Counted from the first letter of the stretch, positions 1-4,833 are shown. The stretch: DNA of 5,831 nt from Acidimicrobiaceae bacterium (GCA_030838025.1 JAUTXM010000270.1:1-5831), one strand, 5' to 3'. Translations and numbers: made by a program. The notes: a model not told the origin generated them from the sequence alone.

Positions 1-275
1 AGCTCCCGGGTGCGGTGGGCGATCTGGTACTCCGCCAGGACCCAGGGCAGCGACCCGAAGCTGTTGGTCTCGACCACGTCGACACCGACGTCGAAGAACG
101 AGCGGTGGAGATCGGCCACGACATCGGGCCTGGTGTCGCAGAGCAGTTCGTTGCAACCCTCGACGGCGGGGCCGCCGAAGTCGTCGGGCCCGAGGTCGCG
201 CAGCTGCAGGTTGGTCCCGGTTGCCCCGTCGAAGATGACCACCCGTTCGCGCAGGGCTTCCAGGTAGGTCGTCAT
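1..275 (-). CDS. metH: Cobalamin-dependent methionine synthase, N-terminal part (truncated by window edge)
   Basis: The minus strand reads MTTYLEALRERVVIFDGATG and continues open to the left edge, giving 91 codons and no stop. It matches the start of the homocysteine S-methyltransferase barrel of MetH: FDGATGTNLQ (residues 15-24), then DDFGGPAVEGCNELL, then TRPDVV, and VVETNSFGS near residues 68-76. MetH transfers a methyl group from methyltetrahydrofolate to homocysteine through bound cobalamin. Only part of the homocysteine-binding domain is visible, so the zinc-ligand cysteines and the folate, B12 and reactivation domains lie outside the window. A stand-alone homocysteine methyltransferase such as BhmT/MmuM shares this domain and cannot be fully excluded, but the spacing of motifs fits MetH better. 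The ATG at 275 is preceded by a weak GAGG six bases or fewer upstream and by a TAGCCT box that could make the transcript leaderless. A PduO-type adenosyltransferase elsewhere in the window also points to cobalamin use. Confidence 0.88.
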   Translation of the reverse strand, partial: MTTYLEALRERVVIFDGATGTNLQLRDLGPDDFGGPAVEGCNELLCDTRPDVVADLHRSFFDVGVDVVETNSFGSLPWVLAEYQIAHRTRE

Positions 276-281
276 CGCCTC

Positions 282-287
282 AGGCTA
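282..287 (-). promoter_or_regulatory. Possible -10 box of metH
   Basis: The minus strand reads TAGCCT, then six bases, then the metH ATG. This fits the TAnnnT -10 pattern of leaderless actinobacterial transcripts, in which the start codon is also the transcription start. No convincing -35 hexamer is seen 16-19 bases upstream; that position is occupied by the inverted repeat at 290-325. The box is short and common by chance, so it is suggestive only. Confidence 0.3.
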
Positions 288-289
288 TC

Positions 290-325
290 GGGGGGAAAAT
301 GCCTCCCCGTACTGGTTTTCCCCCC
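290..325. promoter_or_regulatory. Perfect 10-bp inverted repeat between divergent metH and lipoprotein gene
   Basis: GGGGGGAAAA at 290-299 is answered by TTTTCCCCCC at 316-325 with a 16-base spacer, so the two arms are exact reverse complements. It lies immediately upstream of the metH start region and about 35 bases before the GTG of the divergent lipoprotein gene. The position suits an operator controlling one or both genes. It could also fold as an RNA hairpin if transcription starts outside it. A second, smaller pairing (CCCCC, GGC, GGGGG at 321-333) overlaps the right arm. I do not recognise it as the site of a known regulator, and no cobalamin or SAM riboswitch fits in this 84-base gap. 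Confidence 0.45.
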
Positions 326-359
326 GGCGGGGGATGATGCCCACTGGTTACCATGAGCC

Positions 360-737
360 GTGCCCCGCCGCCCTCGATCCCTCATCTCGGTCACGTTGGT
401 CGCGATCCTGCTTGTCGTACCGGCGTGCGGGCTTCGGCATCACACGATCAAGGCTCGTCAAGGCACGCTCAGCGTGACACCGCCGACGGGCAAGGCTGGG
501 GCGTCGTTCATGCTGGCGGTCGCGGGCTTCCGGCCCGGGGAGGCCCTGACCTTCGAGATTGACGCACCCCCGCCCAGCAAGTCGCGCTTCGTGGGACCGA
601 GCCACACCGCCGATCCCCAGGGCGCGGTCACCTCGACCTACGTCCCGCAAAGCGGGGACCCGCCCGGCGTCTACAAGGTGCTGGCGGTGGGCAACCAGGG
701 CACCCGGGCCGAGGGAACGCTCACCATCACCGGGTAG
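360..737 (+). CDS. Small predicted lipoprotein with Ig-like beta domain
   Basis: The 125-residue protein has a basic N-terminus (MPRRPR), a hydrophobic stretch at residues 8-20 and a lipobox-like VPAC at 20-23, so Cys23 would be lipidated after signal peptidase II cleavage and the protein anchored outside the membrane. The rest, about residues 35-124, reads like a single beta-sandwich (Ig-like) domain: LSVTPPTGKAGASF, then AGFRPGEALTF, DPQGAVTSTYVP, GVYKVLAVG and a final EGTLTITG. Such domains in actinobacterial surface proteins usually bind or act as spacers. No catalytic motif is seen. An in-frame TGA at 354-356 makes the GTG at 360 the only possible start near the signal peptide. No Shine-Dalgarno sequence precedes it, but TACCAT at 349-354 could be a -10 box for a leaderless transcript. 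An ATG at 353 in another frame gives an unlikely protein. The specific function is unknown. Confidence 0.72.
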   Translation: MPRRPRSLISVTLVAILLVVPACGLRHHTIKARQGTLSVTPPTGKAGASFMLAVAGFRPGEALTFEIDAPPPSKSRFVGPSHTADPQGAVTSTYVPQSGDPPGVYKVLAVGNQGTRAEGTLTITG

Positions 738-806
738 GCGTCATTCTGTGCAGACTGGAACGACTGTGCGGATTCGACTCGTCATGCGCGGAAAGTGACC
801 TCAGGC

Positions 807-1220
807 ATGGAGTCGTGGGTGTGTCCGCAATGCCGGCGGCGGTTTCGCCGGCCGCGGCAATCACACGAATGCACGCCGGCAGTGACCCTCGAGGAGTACT
901 TCGCCACCGGGCCACCGAGGGAGCGCCCCATCTTCGAGGCGGTGATGGCCCACCTTTCGACCCTGGGCCCGGTACATGTCGAGCCGGTGTCGGTCGGGAT
1001 CTTCATCAAGAAGTCCGGGACGTTCGTGCAGCTGCGACCGATGACGCGATGGGTCGCCTTGTCGTTCCAGTTGCCCCGCCGGGTGCTGCACCCGAAGATC
1101 GCCCGCAAGCCCACCACCTACGGTCGCCTCACGTATCACGTCGTGAATCTCCGGGGTCCCGAGGACGTAGACGAGCAGGTGTGCGCCTGGCTGAGCGAGT
1201 CCTACCAAGCCGTGCCGTGA
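807..1220 (+). CDS. DUF5655-type protein with zinc-binding-like N-terminus
   Basis: From the ATG at 807 the protein has 137 residues. The N-terminus has Cys6, Cys9, His20 and Cys22 in a C-x2-C-x10-H-x-C pattern within WVCPQCRRRF and RQSHEC, which suggests a small zinc-binding module. It continues with TLEEYFATGPPRERPIFEAV, GPVHVEPVSVGIFIK, FVQLRPMTRWVALSFQL and a C-terminal EDVDEQVCAWLSESY. This order matches what I recall of the DUF5655 family, in which the Cys/His segment often precedes the main domain; the family's biochemical function is not established. A GTG at 795 in the same frame would add four residues (MTSG). I prefer the ATG because family members tend to start just before the W-x-CP motif, and because GGAAAG at 790-795 lies 11 bases upstream, whereas it abuts the GTG. 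It lies 69 bases after the lipoprotein gene and may be co-transcribed with it. Confidence 0.68.
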   Translation: MESWVCPQCRRRFRRPRQSHECTPAVTLEEYFATGPPRERPIFEAVMAHLSTLGPVHVEPVSVGIFIKKSGTFVQLRPMTRWVALSFQLPRRVLHPKIARKPTTYGRLTYHVVNLRGPEDVDEQVCAWLSESYQAVP

Positions 1221-1232
1221 GCCGTAACAAAT

Positions 1233-1254
1233 CGGGAATCTCCCGGCCCCTTTT
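1233..1254 (+). terminator. Weak terminator-like hairpin after the DUF5655 gene
   Basis: CGGGA, a three-base loop, then TCCCG (1233-1245) forms a 5-bp stem, followed by GCCCC and four T's at 1251-1254. It lies 12 bases after the TGA at 1218-1220, a suitable place to end the upstream transcript. The stem is short and the T-run is offset from it by five bases, so it would be a weak intrinsic terminator at best. Confidence 0.35.
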
Positions 1255-1360
1255 GCGGTTATCCGCTAGCAATCCGCCAAGCGGTCGAACCACTGCCGCC
1301 TTGGCACGCCCGCATTAGTACACGAATCGCCAACGGGTCGGCTCCGTCGATGGTGAGCCG

Positions 1361-1378
1361 TCCCCGGCTGGGGAGGGG
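1361..1378 (+). promoter_or_regulatory. cfa ribosome binding site, partly within a small hairpin
   Basis: GGGAGGGG at 1371-1378 ends six bases before the GTG at 1385, a strong Shine-Dalgarno sequence that fixes this start. TCCCC at 1361-1365 can pair with GGGGA at 1370-1374 across a four-base loop, covering part of it. Further upstream, CGGCTC (1339-1344) and GAGCCG (1355-1360) form another 6-bp inverted repeat. The rest of the 1221-1384 gap holds only small GC hairpins, such as CCGC-CAA-GCGG at 1274-1284. I see no tRNA and no confident promoter hexamers there. Confidence 0.5.
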
Positions 1379-1384
1379 CTACCA

Positions 1385-2752
1385 GTGCTCGCTGACCATC
1401 CGACCGGTCCTGCCGAACAAACGGCGCTCGACCCCCTCGACCCGAGCCTCGCGGTCCAGGCTCCGGGTCCCGCCAACGGGACCGCTCGCGGCACCTCGGC
1501 AGAGGCCTTCGGCCCGCTGCTGGCAGCGCTCTTTCCCGGCACCATCCCCGTGCGGTTCCGTTTCTGGGACGGCAGCAGCATCGGGCCCGCCGATGGGCCT
1601 GGCACCGTGATCGTCCGATCCAACGAGGCGCTGCGGCGCTTGCTGTGGGCCCCGGGCGACCTCGGCCTTGCCCGGGCGTTCGTCGCCGGGGACCTGGACT
1701 TCGACGGCGACCTCTTCTTGATGCTGCGGGCGCTGCAGGACGCGATCCCCGACCGCGACCTGCGACTCGGGACCCGGGCCGCCTGGGCGGCGCTGGAGTC
1801 GAGCGCTCGGGTCGGCGCGCTGGGCCGGCCGCTGCCCCCACCCCCTGAGGAGATCAGGGCACGGGGCTGGCGTCACTCGAAGCGTCGCGACGCCCGGGCC
1901 ATCAGCCATCACTACGACGTCGGCAACGACTTCTACCGTCTCGTTCTCGGACCGAGCCTGACGTACTCCTGCGCCCGTTTCGTCGACGACGATGCCACGC
2001 TCGAAGATGCCCAGGCGTCCAAGCACGAACTGGTGTGCCAGAAGCTCGGCCTCCCGCAACAGCCCGGCGCCCGACTGCTCGACATCGGCTGCGGCTGGGG
2101 CTCGATGGCGATGCACGCCGCGACCCGTCACGGCGCCGACGTGGTGGGCATCACGATCAGCGAGTCGCAGGCGGAACGGGCCCGCGAGCGAGTCGCAGAG
2201 GCGGGACTGACCGATCAGGTGCAGATCCGGCTACAGGACTATCGCGATCTACGAGGCGAGCAGTTCGACGCCATCTCGTCGATCGGGATGTTCGAGCATG
2301 TCGGCTCCGAGCGGACCAAGCAGTACTTCGACACGGCCCATGCCCTCCTGCGTCCCGGGGGCCGGTTCCTCAACCACGCCATCTCGTCCAAGGGTGGTTC
2401 CCGGCTGGGCGGCCGCTCGTTCCTGGGGCGCTACGTGTTCCCCGACGGCGAGTTGCTCGACGTCGGCGACGTCGTGCTGGCCATGCACGAGGCGGGATTC
2501 GAGGTCCGCGACGTGGAATCCCTACGGGAGCACTACGCCCGGACGTTGCGAGCCTGGGTGGCCAACCTCGAAGCCCATTGGGATGAGGCGGTCGCCCTGG
2601 TCGGCATCGGGCGGGCCCGGATCTGGCGGTTGTACATGGCCGCGTCGGCGGTGGGTTTCGACGACGGCGGCGTGTCGGTCCATCAGGTCCTGGCGGTGTT
2701 GCCTGAACCCGGCGGTCGGGCCGCGATGCCCGCGGTGCGAACCTGGACGTAA
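1385..2752 (+). CDS. cfa: Cyclopropane-fatty-acyl-phospholipid synthase family methyltransferase
   Basis: This 455-residue protein uses S-adenosylmethionine to add a methylene (or, in some actinobacterial relatives, a methyl) group across double bonds of membrane phospholipid acyl chains. About residues 40-150 are the N-terminal lipid-binding region, with LGLARAFVAGDLDFDGDLF at 93-111. The catalytic part starts with HYDVGNDFY (176-184). The SAM-binding loop is LLDIGCGWG (231-239). Residues aligned by motif with the bicarbonate-site residues of E. coli Cfa are all present: Cys196 (in TYSCARF), Glu304 (GMFEHVG), His331 (NHAIS) and Tyr384 (REHYARTLRAW). FPDGELLDV (352-360) is also typical. The first ~40 residues are low-complexity, rich in Pro and Ala, and probably not part of the fold. 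The GTG start is supported by the strong upstream ribosome binding site. TmsB/UfaA1-type methyltransferases making 10-methyl fatty acids belong to the same family, but no flavin reductase partner is nearby. OsmC follows 35 bases downstream. Confidence 0.92.
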   Translation: MLADHPTGPAEQTALDPLDPSLAVQAPGPANGTARGTSAEAFGPLLAALFPGTIPVRFRFWDGSSIGPADGPGTVIVRSNEALRRLLWAPGDLGLARAFVAGDLDFDGDLFLMLRALQDAIPDRDLRLGTRAAWAALESSARVGALGRPLPPPPEEIRARGWRHSKRRDARAISHHYDVGNDFYRLVLGPSLTYSCARFVDDDATLEDAQASKHELVCQKLGLPQQPGARLLDIGCGWGSMAMHAATRHGADVVGITISESQAERARERVAEAGLTDQVQIRLQDYRDLRGEQFDAISSIGMFEHVGSERTKQYFDTAHALLRPGGRFLNHAISSKGGSRLGGRSFLGRYVFPDGELLDVGDVVLAMHEAGFEVRDVESLREHYARTLRAWVANLEAHWDEAVALVGIGRARIWRLYMAASAVGFDDGGVSVHQVLAVLPEPGGRAAMPAVRTWT

Positions 2753-2767
2753 CGTTCGTCCAGGTTC
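2739..2767 (+). repeat. 11-bp perfect hairpin spanning the cfa stop codon
   Basis: GAACCTGGACG at 2739-2749 is exactly complementary to CGTCCAGGTTC at 2757-2767, with the seven-base loop TAACGTT beginning with the cfa stop codon TAA. It ends five bases before the GAGAAGGAG ribosome binding site of osmC. No T-run follows, so it is not a standard intrinsic terminator. It could be a U-less actinobacterial terminator, a 3' stabilising or processing hairpin within a cfa-osmC transcript, or a site controlling osmC. Confidence 0.6.
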
Positions 2768-2787
2768 CGATTGAGAAGGAGTGCGAC

Positions 2788-3216
2788 ATGGCCGTTCGCA
2801 GTGCGCATGCCCGTTGGGAAGGGCCGCTCGTCGGCGGCAAGGGGACCATGGACACCGAGAGCGGTGCCTTCTCGGGTCAGTACTCGTTCTCGTCGAGGTT
2901 CGAGGAGGGCGGCGGCACCAATCCGGAGGAGTTGATCGGTGCCGCCCACGCCGGATGCTTCTCCATGGCGTTCGCCCACGGACTGGCCGAAGGCGGCCAC
3001 GTTGCGACGAGCGTCGATACCACGGCGCGAGTCACGATCAAGCCCGTCGACGGCGGCTTCGCCATCACGGGGATCGAGTTGACGTGCGAGGCCGTGGTAC
3101 CCGGTATCAGCGATGCCGAGTTCCAGGCGGCCGCCGAGGCGACCAAGGTGGGGTGCCCCGTGTCCAAGGCGCTGAGCGCTGTGCCAATCACGCTCGACGC
3201 CAGGCTGATCGCGTAG
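2788..3216 (+). CDS. osmC: OsmC-family peroxiredoxin
   Basis: This 142-residue protein belongs to the OsmC/Ohr family, cytoplasmic thiol peroxidases that reduce organic hydroperoxides. The two conserved cysteines are Cys57 in AAHAGCFSMA and Cys123 in KVGCPVSKAL, at the spacing seen in E. coli OsmC (Cys59 and Cys125). RFEEGGGTNPEELI (37-50) supplies the conserved Arg37 and the glutamates that position the peroxide. The length is normal. The TNPEELI and VGCPVSKAL context suggests the OsmC branch rather than Ohr. A further cysteine, Cys100, is not part of the active site. The ATG is clear: GAGAAGGAG at 2773-2781 lies six bases upstream. It follows cfa closely on the same strand and is probably co-transcribed with it, which would couple membrane lipid modification to lipid peroxide removal; that link is inference. 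It ends 13 bases from the converging small membrane protein gene. Confidence 0.9.
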   Translation: MAVRSAHARWEGPLVGGKGTMDTESGAFSGQYSFSSRFEEGGGTNPEELIGAAHAGCFSMAFAHGLAEGGHVATSVDTTARVTIKPVDGGFAITGIELTCEAVVPGISDAEFQAAAEATKVGCPVSKALSAVPITLDARLIA

Positions 3217-3229
3217 CCCAATCGACTGG

Positions 3230-3454
3230 CTAACCAGCGGGCGCTGGCGCTGGCCCGGGCCTGGGCCGCACGAACCGTCCGCCGCCGCGGTTCTCCATGA
3301 ATGTCCCGAGCTTGCGCAGCGACCGGCTGCCGACTGACGTCCCGCGGCGAGACTCCATCTCGGTGCTGGCTTTCACGACCAACATCCCGATCAGCGGTAT
3401 TGCGATCGCGGCGATGACGTAACGCACGATCCGACGGCGTAGAAAGACAAACAC
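3230..3454 (-). CDS. Small single-pass membrane protein, uncharacterised
   Basis: From a GTG at 3454 the minus strand encodes 74 residues ending at TAG. The ribosome binding site AGGGAGGT lies about six bases upstream of that GTG. The protein starts with a basic segment (FLRRRIVR), followed by one hydrophobic helix at about residues 11-27 (YVIAAIAIPLIGMLVV). After that comes a polar, arginine-rich tail with SRSLRKLGTF, NRGGGRFVRP and a proline-alanine end (PGPAPAPAG). The basic residues before the helix suggest the short N-terminus is cytoplasmic, although the tail is also basic, so the orientation is uncertain. The frame remains open much further upstream, antisense to the adenosyltransferase gene, but that part is not protein-like and the internal GTG with its ribosome binding site is the credible start. 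I do not recognise a family. It converges on osmC with 13 bases between the stops and diverges from the adenosyltransferase gene. Confidence 0.65.
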   Translation of the reverse strand: MFVFLRRRIVRYVIAAIAIPLIGMLVVKASTEMESRRGTSVGSRSLRKLGTFMENRGGGRFVRPRPGPAPAPAG

Positions 3455-3537
3455 GGCGTGACCTCCCTGGGGCGACTCGCACGATGCGCGCAGCTGACGC
3501 AGCTCGCAGCGGATATTCCCGCTTCGACGACCCGTTA

Positions 3538-3565
3538 AGCCCCGCCCGCCGGGGCTGGGTAGCGT
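3538..3565 (+). promoter_or_regulatory. Hairpin and possible -10 box before the adenosyltransferase gene
   Basis: AGCCCCG at 3538-3544 pairs with CGGGGCT at 3550-3556 around a five-base loop. It is followed by TAGCGT at 3560-3565, nine bases before the ATG at 3575. There is no Shine-Dalgarno sequence, so a TAnnnT -10 box giving a near-leaderless transcript is plausible, with the inverted repeat acting as an operator in the -10/-35 interval. The rest of the 3455-3574 divergent region shows three spaced CAGC(T) units at about 3491-3509 and AGCGG/CCGCT arms around ATATTC. It shows no cobalamin riboswitch. Confidence 0.3.
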
Positions 3566-3574
3566 CGCCCTGTC

Positions 3575-4126
3575 ATGAAGATCTACACCCGCAAGGGCGA
3601 CGACGGCACGACCGGCCTCCTCTACGGCGGGCGGGTGTCCAAGGATTCGCCCGCCATCGAGGCCAACGGGGCGGTGGACGAGGCCCAGGCGGCGATGGGT
3701 CTGGCCCGGGCCGAGGCCGAATCGGGCTCCGAGCTCGACGGCCTCCTGATCGGACTCCAACGCGACCTCTACGTGCTCATGGCCGAACTGGCCACCGCGC
3801 CCGCCAACCGGCCCAAGTTGGTGGGCGGCCAGACCGCGGTCACCGGCGCCATGGTCGACCAGCTCGAGGGTTGGATCGACCGGCTGAGCGAGCGGTTCCC
3901 ACCGATCACCGAGTTCGTGCTGCCCGGCCAGGACCGGGTGTCGGCGGCCCTCGACCTGGCCCGCACCCTGGTGCGCCGGGCCGAGCGACAGGCGCTGGGG
4001 CTGGCCGCCACCGATTCCTTGGTGGTGCCCTATCTCAACCGCCTGTCGGACCTGCTGTGGACGATGGCCCGGTGGCAGGAGCACGGGGATTCGCTCGCGA
4101 GCCGCGCCGCCGACCCCCCCCGCTAG
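3575..4126 (+). CDS. pduO: PduO-type ATP:cob(I)alamin adenosyltransferase
   Basis: This 183-residue protein transfers the 5'-deoxyadenosyl group of ATP to cob(I)alamin, making coenzyme B12 for adenosylcobalamin enzymes. The ATP-binding N-terminus KIYTRKGDDGTTGLLYGG (residues 2-19) is diagnostic of the PduO/MMAB family, as are VSKDSPAIEANGAVDEAQ (with Asp35), EFVLPG (Phe114), LARTLVRRAER (128-138) and PYLNRLSDLLW (152-162). By motif, Asp35, Arg130, Arg134, Phe114 and Asn155 correspond to residues implicated in ATP binding, cobalamin positioning and displacement of the lower ligand in family members. The length is typical of a single-domain enzyme. The family is a trimer in structures known to me. 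It is unrelated in sequence to CobA/BtuR-type adenosyltransferases. The ATG at 3575 begins exactly at the conserved motif. The gene converges on greA. In Actinomycetota such genes commonly serve methylmalonyl-CoA mutase, but no such gene is visible here. Confidence 0.93.
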   Translation: MKIYTRKGDDGTTGLLYGGRVSKDSPAIEANGAVDEAQAAMGLARAEAESGSELDGLLIGLQRDLYVLMAELATAPANRPKLVGGQTAVTGAMVDQLEGWIDRLSERFPPITEFVLPGQDRVSAALDLARTLVRRAERQALGLAATDSLVVPYLNRLSDLLWTMARWQEHGDSLASRAADPPR

Positions 4127-4143
4127 AGCTTCCGGGATGTCCA

Positions 4144-4229
4144 GTCTGTGGGCGACTTGTGTCTCTGTGGGCTACCTACAGCGCAGGACGACCCTAAAAC
4201 GCCCTGAGAGCCGTAAGTCGCCCACAGAC
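4144..4229. repeat. 86-bp palindromic element with 15-bp perfect arms
   Basis: GTCTGTGGGCGACTT at 4144-4158 is the exact reverse complement of AAGTCGCCCACAGAC at 4215-4229. Inside the 56-base interior are two further stems. CTGTGGG (4165-4171) pairs with CCTACAG (4175-4181) around CTA with one G-T pair. CAGGACG (4184-4190) faces CGCCCTG (4200-4206), fully paired only as G-U on the minus-strand RNA. The left arm GTCTGTGGGC is also partly repeated as TCTCTGTGGGC at 4161-4172. The element fills most of the 112-base gap between the stops of two convergent genes. It could be a bidirectional terminator (no T-run adjoins the arms), a REP/MITE-like dispersed palindrome, or a structured RNA. Confidence 0.65.
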
Positions 4230-4238
4230 GTGGCTCGA

Positions 4239-4709
4239 TTACTCGCCGACGGCGACGATCTCCACCTCGAGCTTGCCGCTCGGCGCCTCGTAGCTCACGT
4301 GCGCCCCAGGGCCGTGGCCCATCAGGGCCTGGCCCAGGGGCGAGTTGGGCGAGATGATCGACACGCCCTCGCGGCGCTCCTCGATGGATCCGATGAGGAA
4401 GCGCTCGACGTCGTCGTCGCCGGCGTAGCGCAGGGACACCACCACGCCCGTGGTCACCGTTGCCGACGAGCCCGCCTCGGAGTCGACGATCTCGACTCCG
4501 TCCAGCATCGACTGCAGCTGACGGATCCGAGCCTCCATCTTGCCCTGGGAATCCTTGGCGGCGTGGTAGTCGCCGTTCTCCGACAGGTCGCCCAGGGCGC
4601 GGGCGGCCTCGATGGCCCGGGCGATCTCCACCCGGCCGCGGGTCCTCAGATCCTCGAGCTCGTCCTGGAGCCGATCAAAGGTGTCGCGGGTGAGCTGAGT
4701 CTGTGCCAT
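4239..4709 (-). CDS. greA: Transcription elongation factor GreA
   Basis: This 156-residue protein enters the secondary channel of backtracked RNA polymerase and stimulates cleavage of the extruded RNA 3' end. The N-terminal coiled coil spans about residues 1-75. Its tip carries ALGDLSENGDYHAAKDSQG, with the two acidic residues needed for cleavage, Asp41 and Glu44, at the same numbers as in E. coli GreA. The C-terminal FKBP-like domain (about 80-156) has SPLGQALMGHGPGAHVSYE and ends KLEVEIVAVGE. Length and motifs are normal, and the acidic tip argues for GreA rather than an inhibitory Gfh-type paralogue. The ATG at 4709 is preceded by AAGGTGG seven bases upstream on the minus strand. It converges on the adenosyltransferase gene and diverges from the leuB leader across about 88 bases. 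I cannot identify its promoter hexamers with confidence. Confidence 0.96.
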   Translation of the reverse strand: MAQTQLTRDTFDRLQDELEDLRTRGRVEIARAIEAARALGDLSENGDYHAAKDSQGKMEARIRQLQSMLDGVEIVDSEAGSSATVTTGVVVSLRYAGDDDVERFLIGSIEERREGVSIISPNSPLGQALMGHGPGAHVSYEAPSGKLEVEIVAVGE

Positions 4710-4759
4710 TGCGGAACCACCTTACTTTTGCCGTGCCGTCTCACCTCGCGGCCCCCCGG

Positions 4760-4788
4760 TTGACGTGGCTGGGCGGATGGACGACACT
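4760..4788 (+). promoter_or_regulatory. Probable promoter of the leuB leader transcript
   Basis: TTGACG at 4760-4765 is a near-consensus -35 hexamer. Seventeen bases later GACACT (4783-4788) can serve as the -10, keeping the strongly conserved A at position 2 and T at position 6. Transcription would start at about 4795-4798, on or just before the GTG of the leader peptide, so the peptide would be read from a leaderless or almost leaderless RNA. The intergenic region also has to hold the divergent greA promoter. Confidence 0.55.
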
Positions 4789-4797
4789 GGTAGCGCC

Positions 4798-4833
4798 GTG
4801 TCCTTCCTCCACATCATCGTAATTATCGTCTAG
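4798..4833 (+). CDS. Branched-chain amino acid leader peptide upstream of leuB
   Basis: GTG at 4798 opens an 11-codon frame, MSFLHIIVIIV, ending at TAG (4831-4833). Seven of eleven residues are branched-chain amino acids, and the last six are an unbroken Ile-Ile-Val-Ile-Ile-Val run. It lies directly behind the promoter and 82 bases before leuB, with a hairpin and a terminator in between. This is the layout of ribosome-mediated attenuation known from ilv and leu operons. The peptide itself has no expected function; ribosome stalling at the Ile/Val codons when the charged tRNAs are scarce would be the signal. No Shine-Dalgarno sequence precedes the GTG, which fits leaderless translation. The mix favours Ile and Val (four and two) over Leu (one), odd for a leucine-pathway gene. 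The codons are AT-richer than the surroundings, including GTA and ATT, which are rare in this window. Confidence 0.75.
   Translation: MSFLHIIVIIV

Noticed and set aside
276..359. Possible cobalamin riboswitch upstream of metH
   Set aside because: The gap is far too short for the class and shows no B12-box-like sequence.
353..562. ATG-started frame overlapping the lipoprotein gene
   Set aside because: Its translation lacks a signal peptide or fold-like pattern, whereas the GTG frame at 360 gives a clean signal peptide, lipobox and beta domain.
1379..2131. 250-codon minus-strand open frame
   Set aside because: Antisense to the well-supported cyclopropane synthase; Arg/Pro/Gly-rich shadow translation without motifs.
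3455..4084. Long minus-strand open frame antisense to the adenosyltransferase gene, continuous with the small membrane protein
   Set aside because: It mirrors a clear PduO-type gene in GC-rich DNA, its composition is not protein-like, and the real start with a ribosome binding site is at 3454.
4114..4121. Run of eight C's just before the adenosyltransferase stop, a possible frameshift or sequencing error
   Set aside because: The protein ends at the normal family length after all conserved motifs, so no correction is needed.
4144..4229. Integron attC site or CRISPR-like repeat
   Set aside because: There are no GTTRRRY/RYYYAAC core sites, no integrase, and only one copy with no spaced repeats.
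4137..4763. 208-codon plus-strand open frame over greA
   Set aside because: Antisense to greA and running through the palindromic element; no family resemblance.
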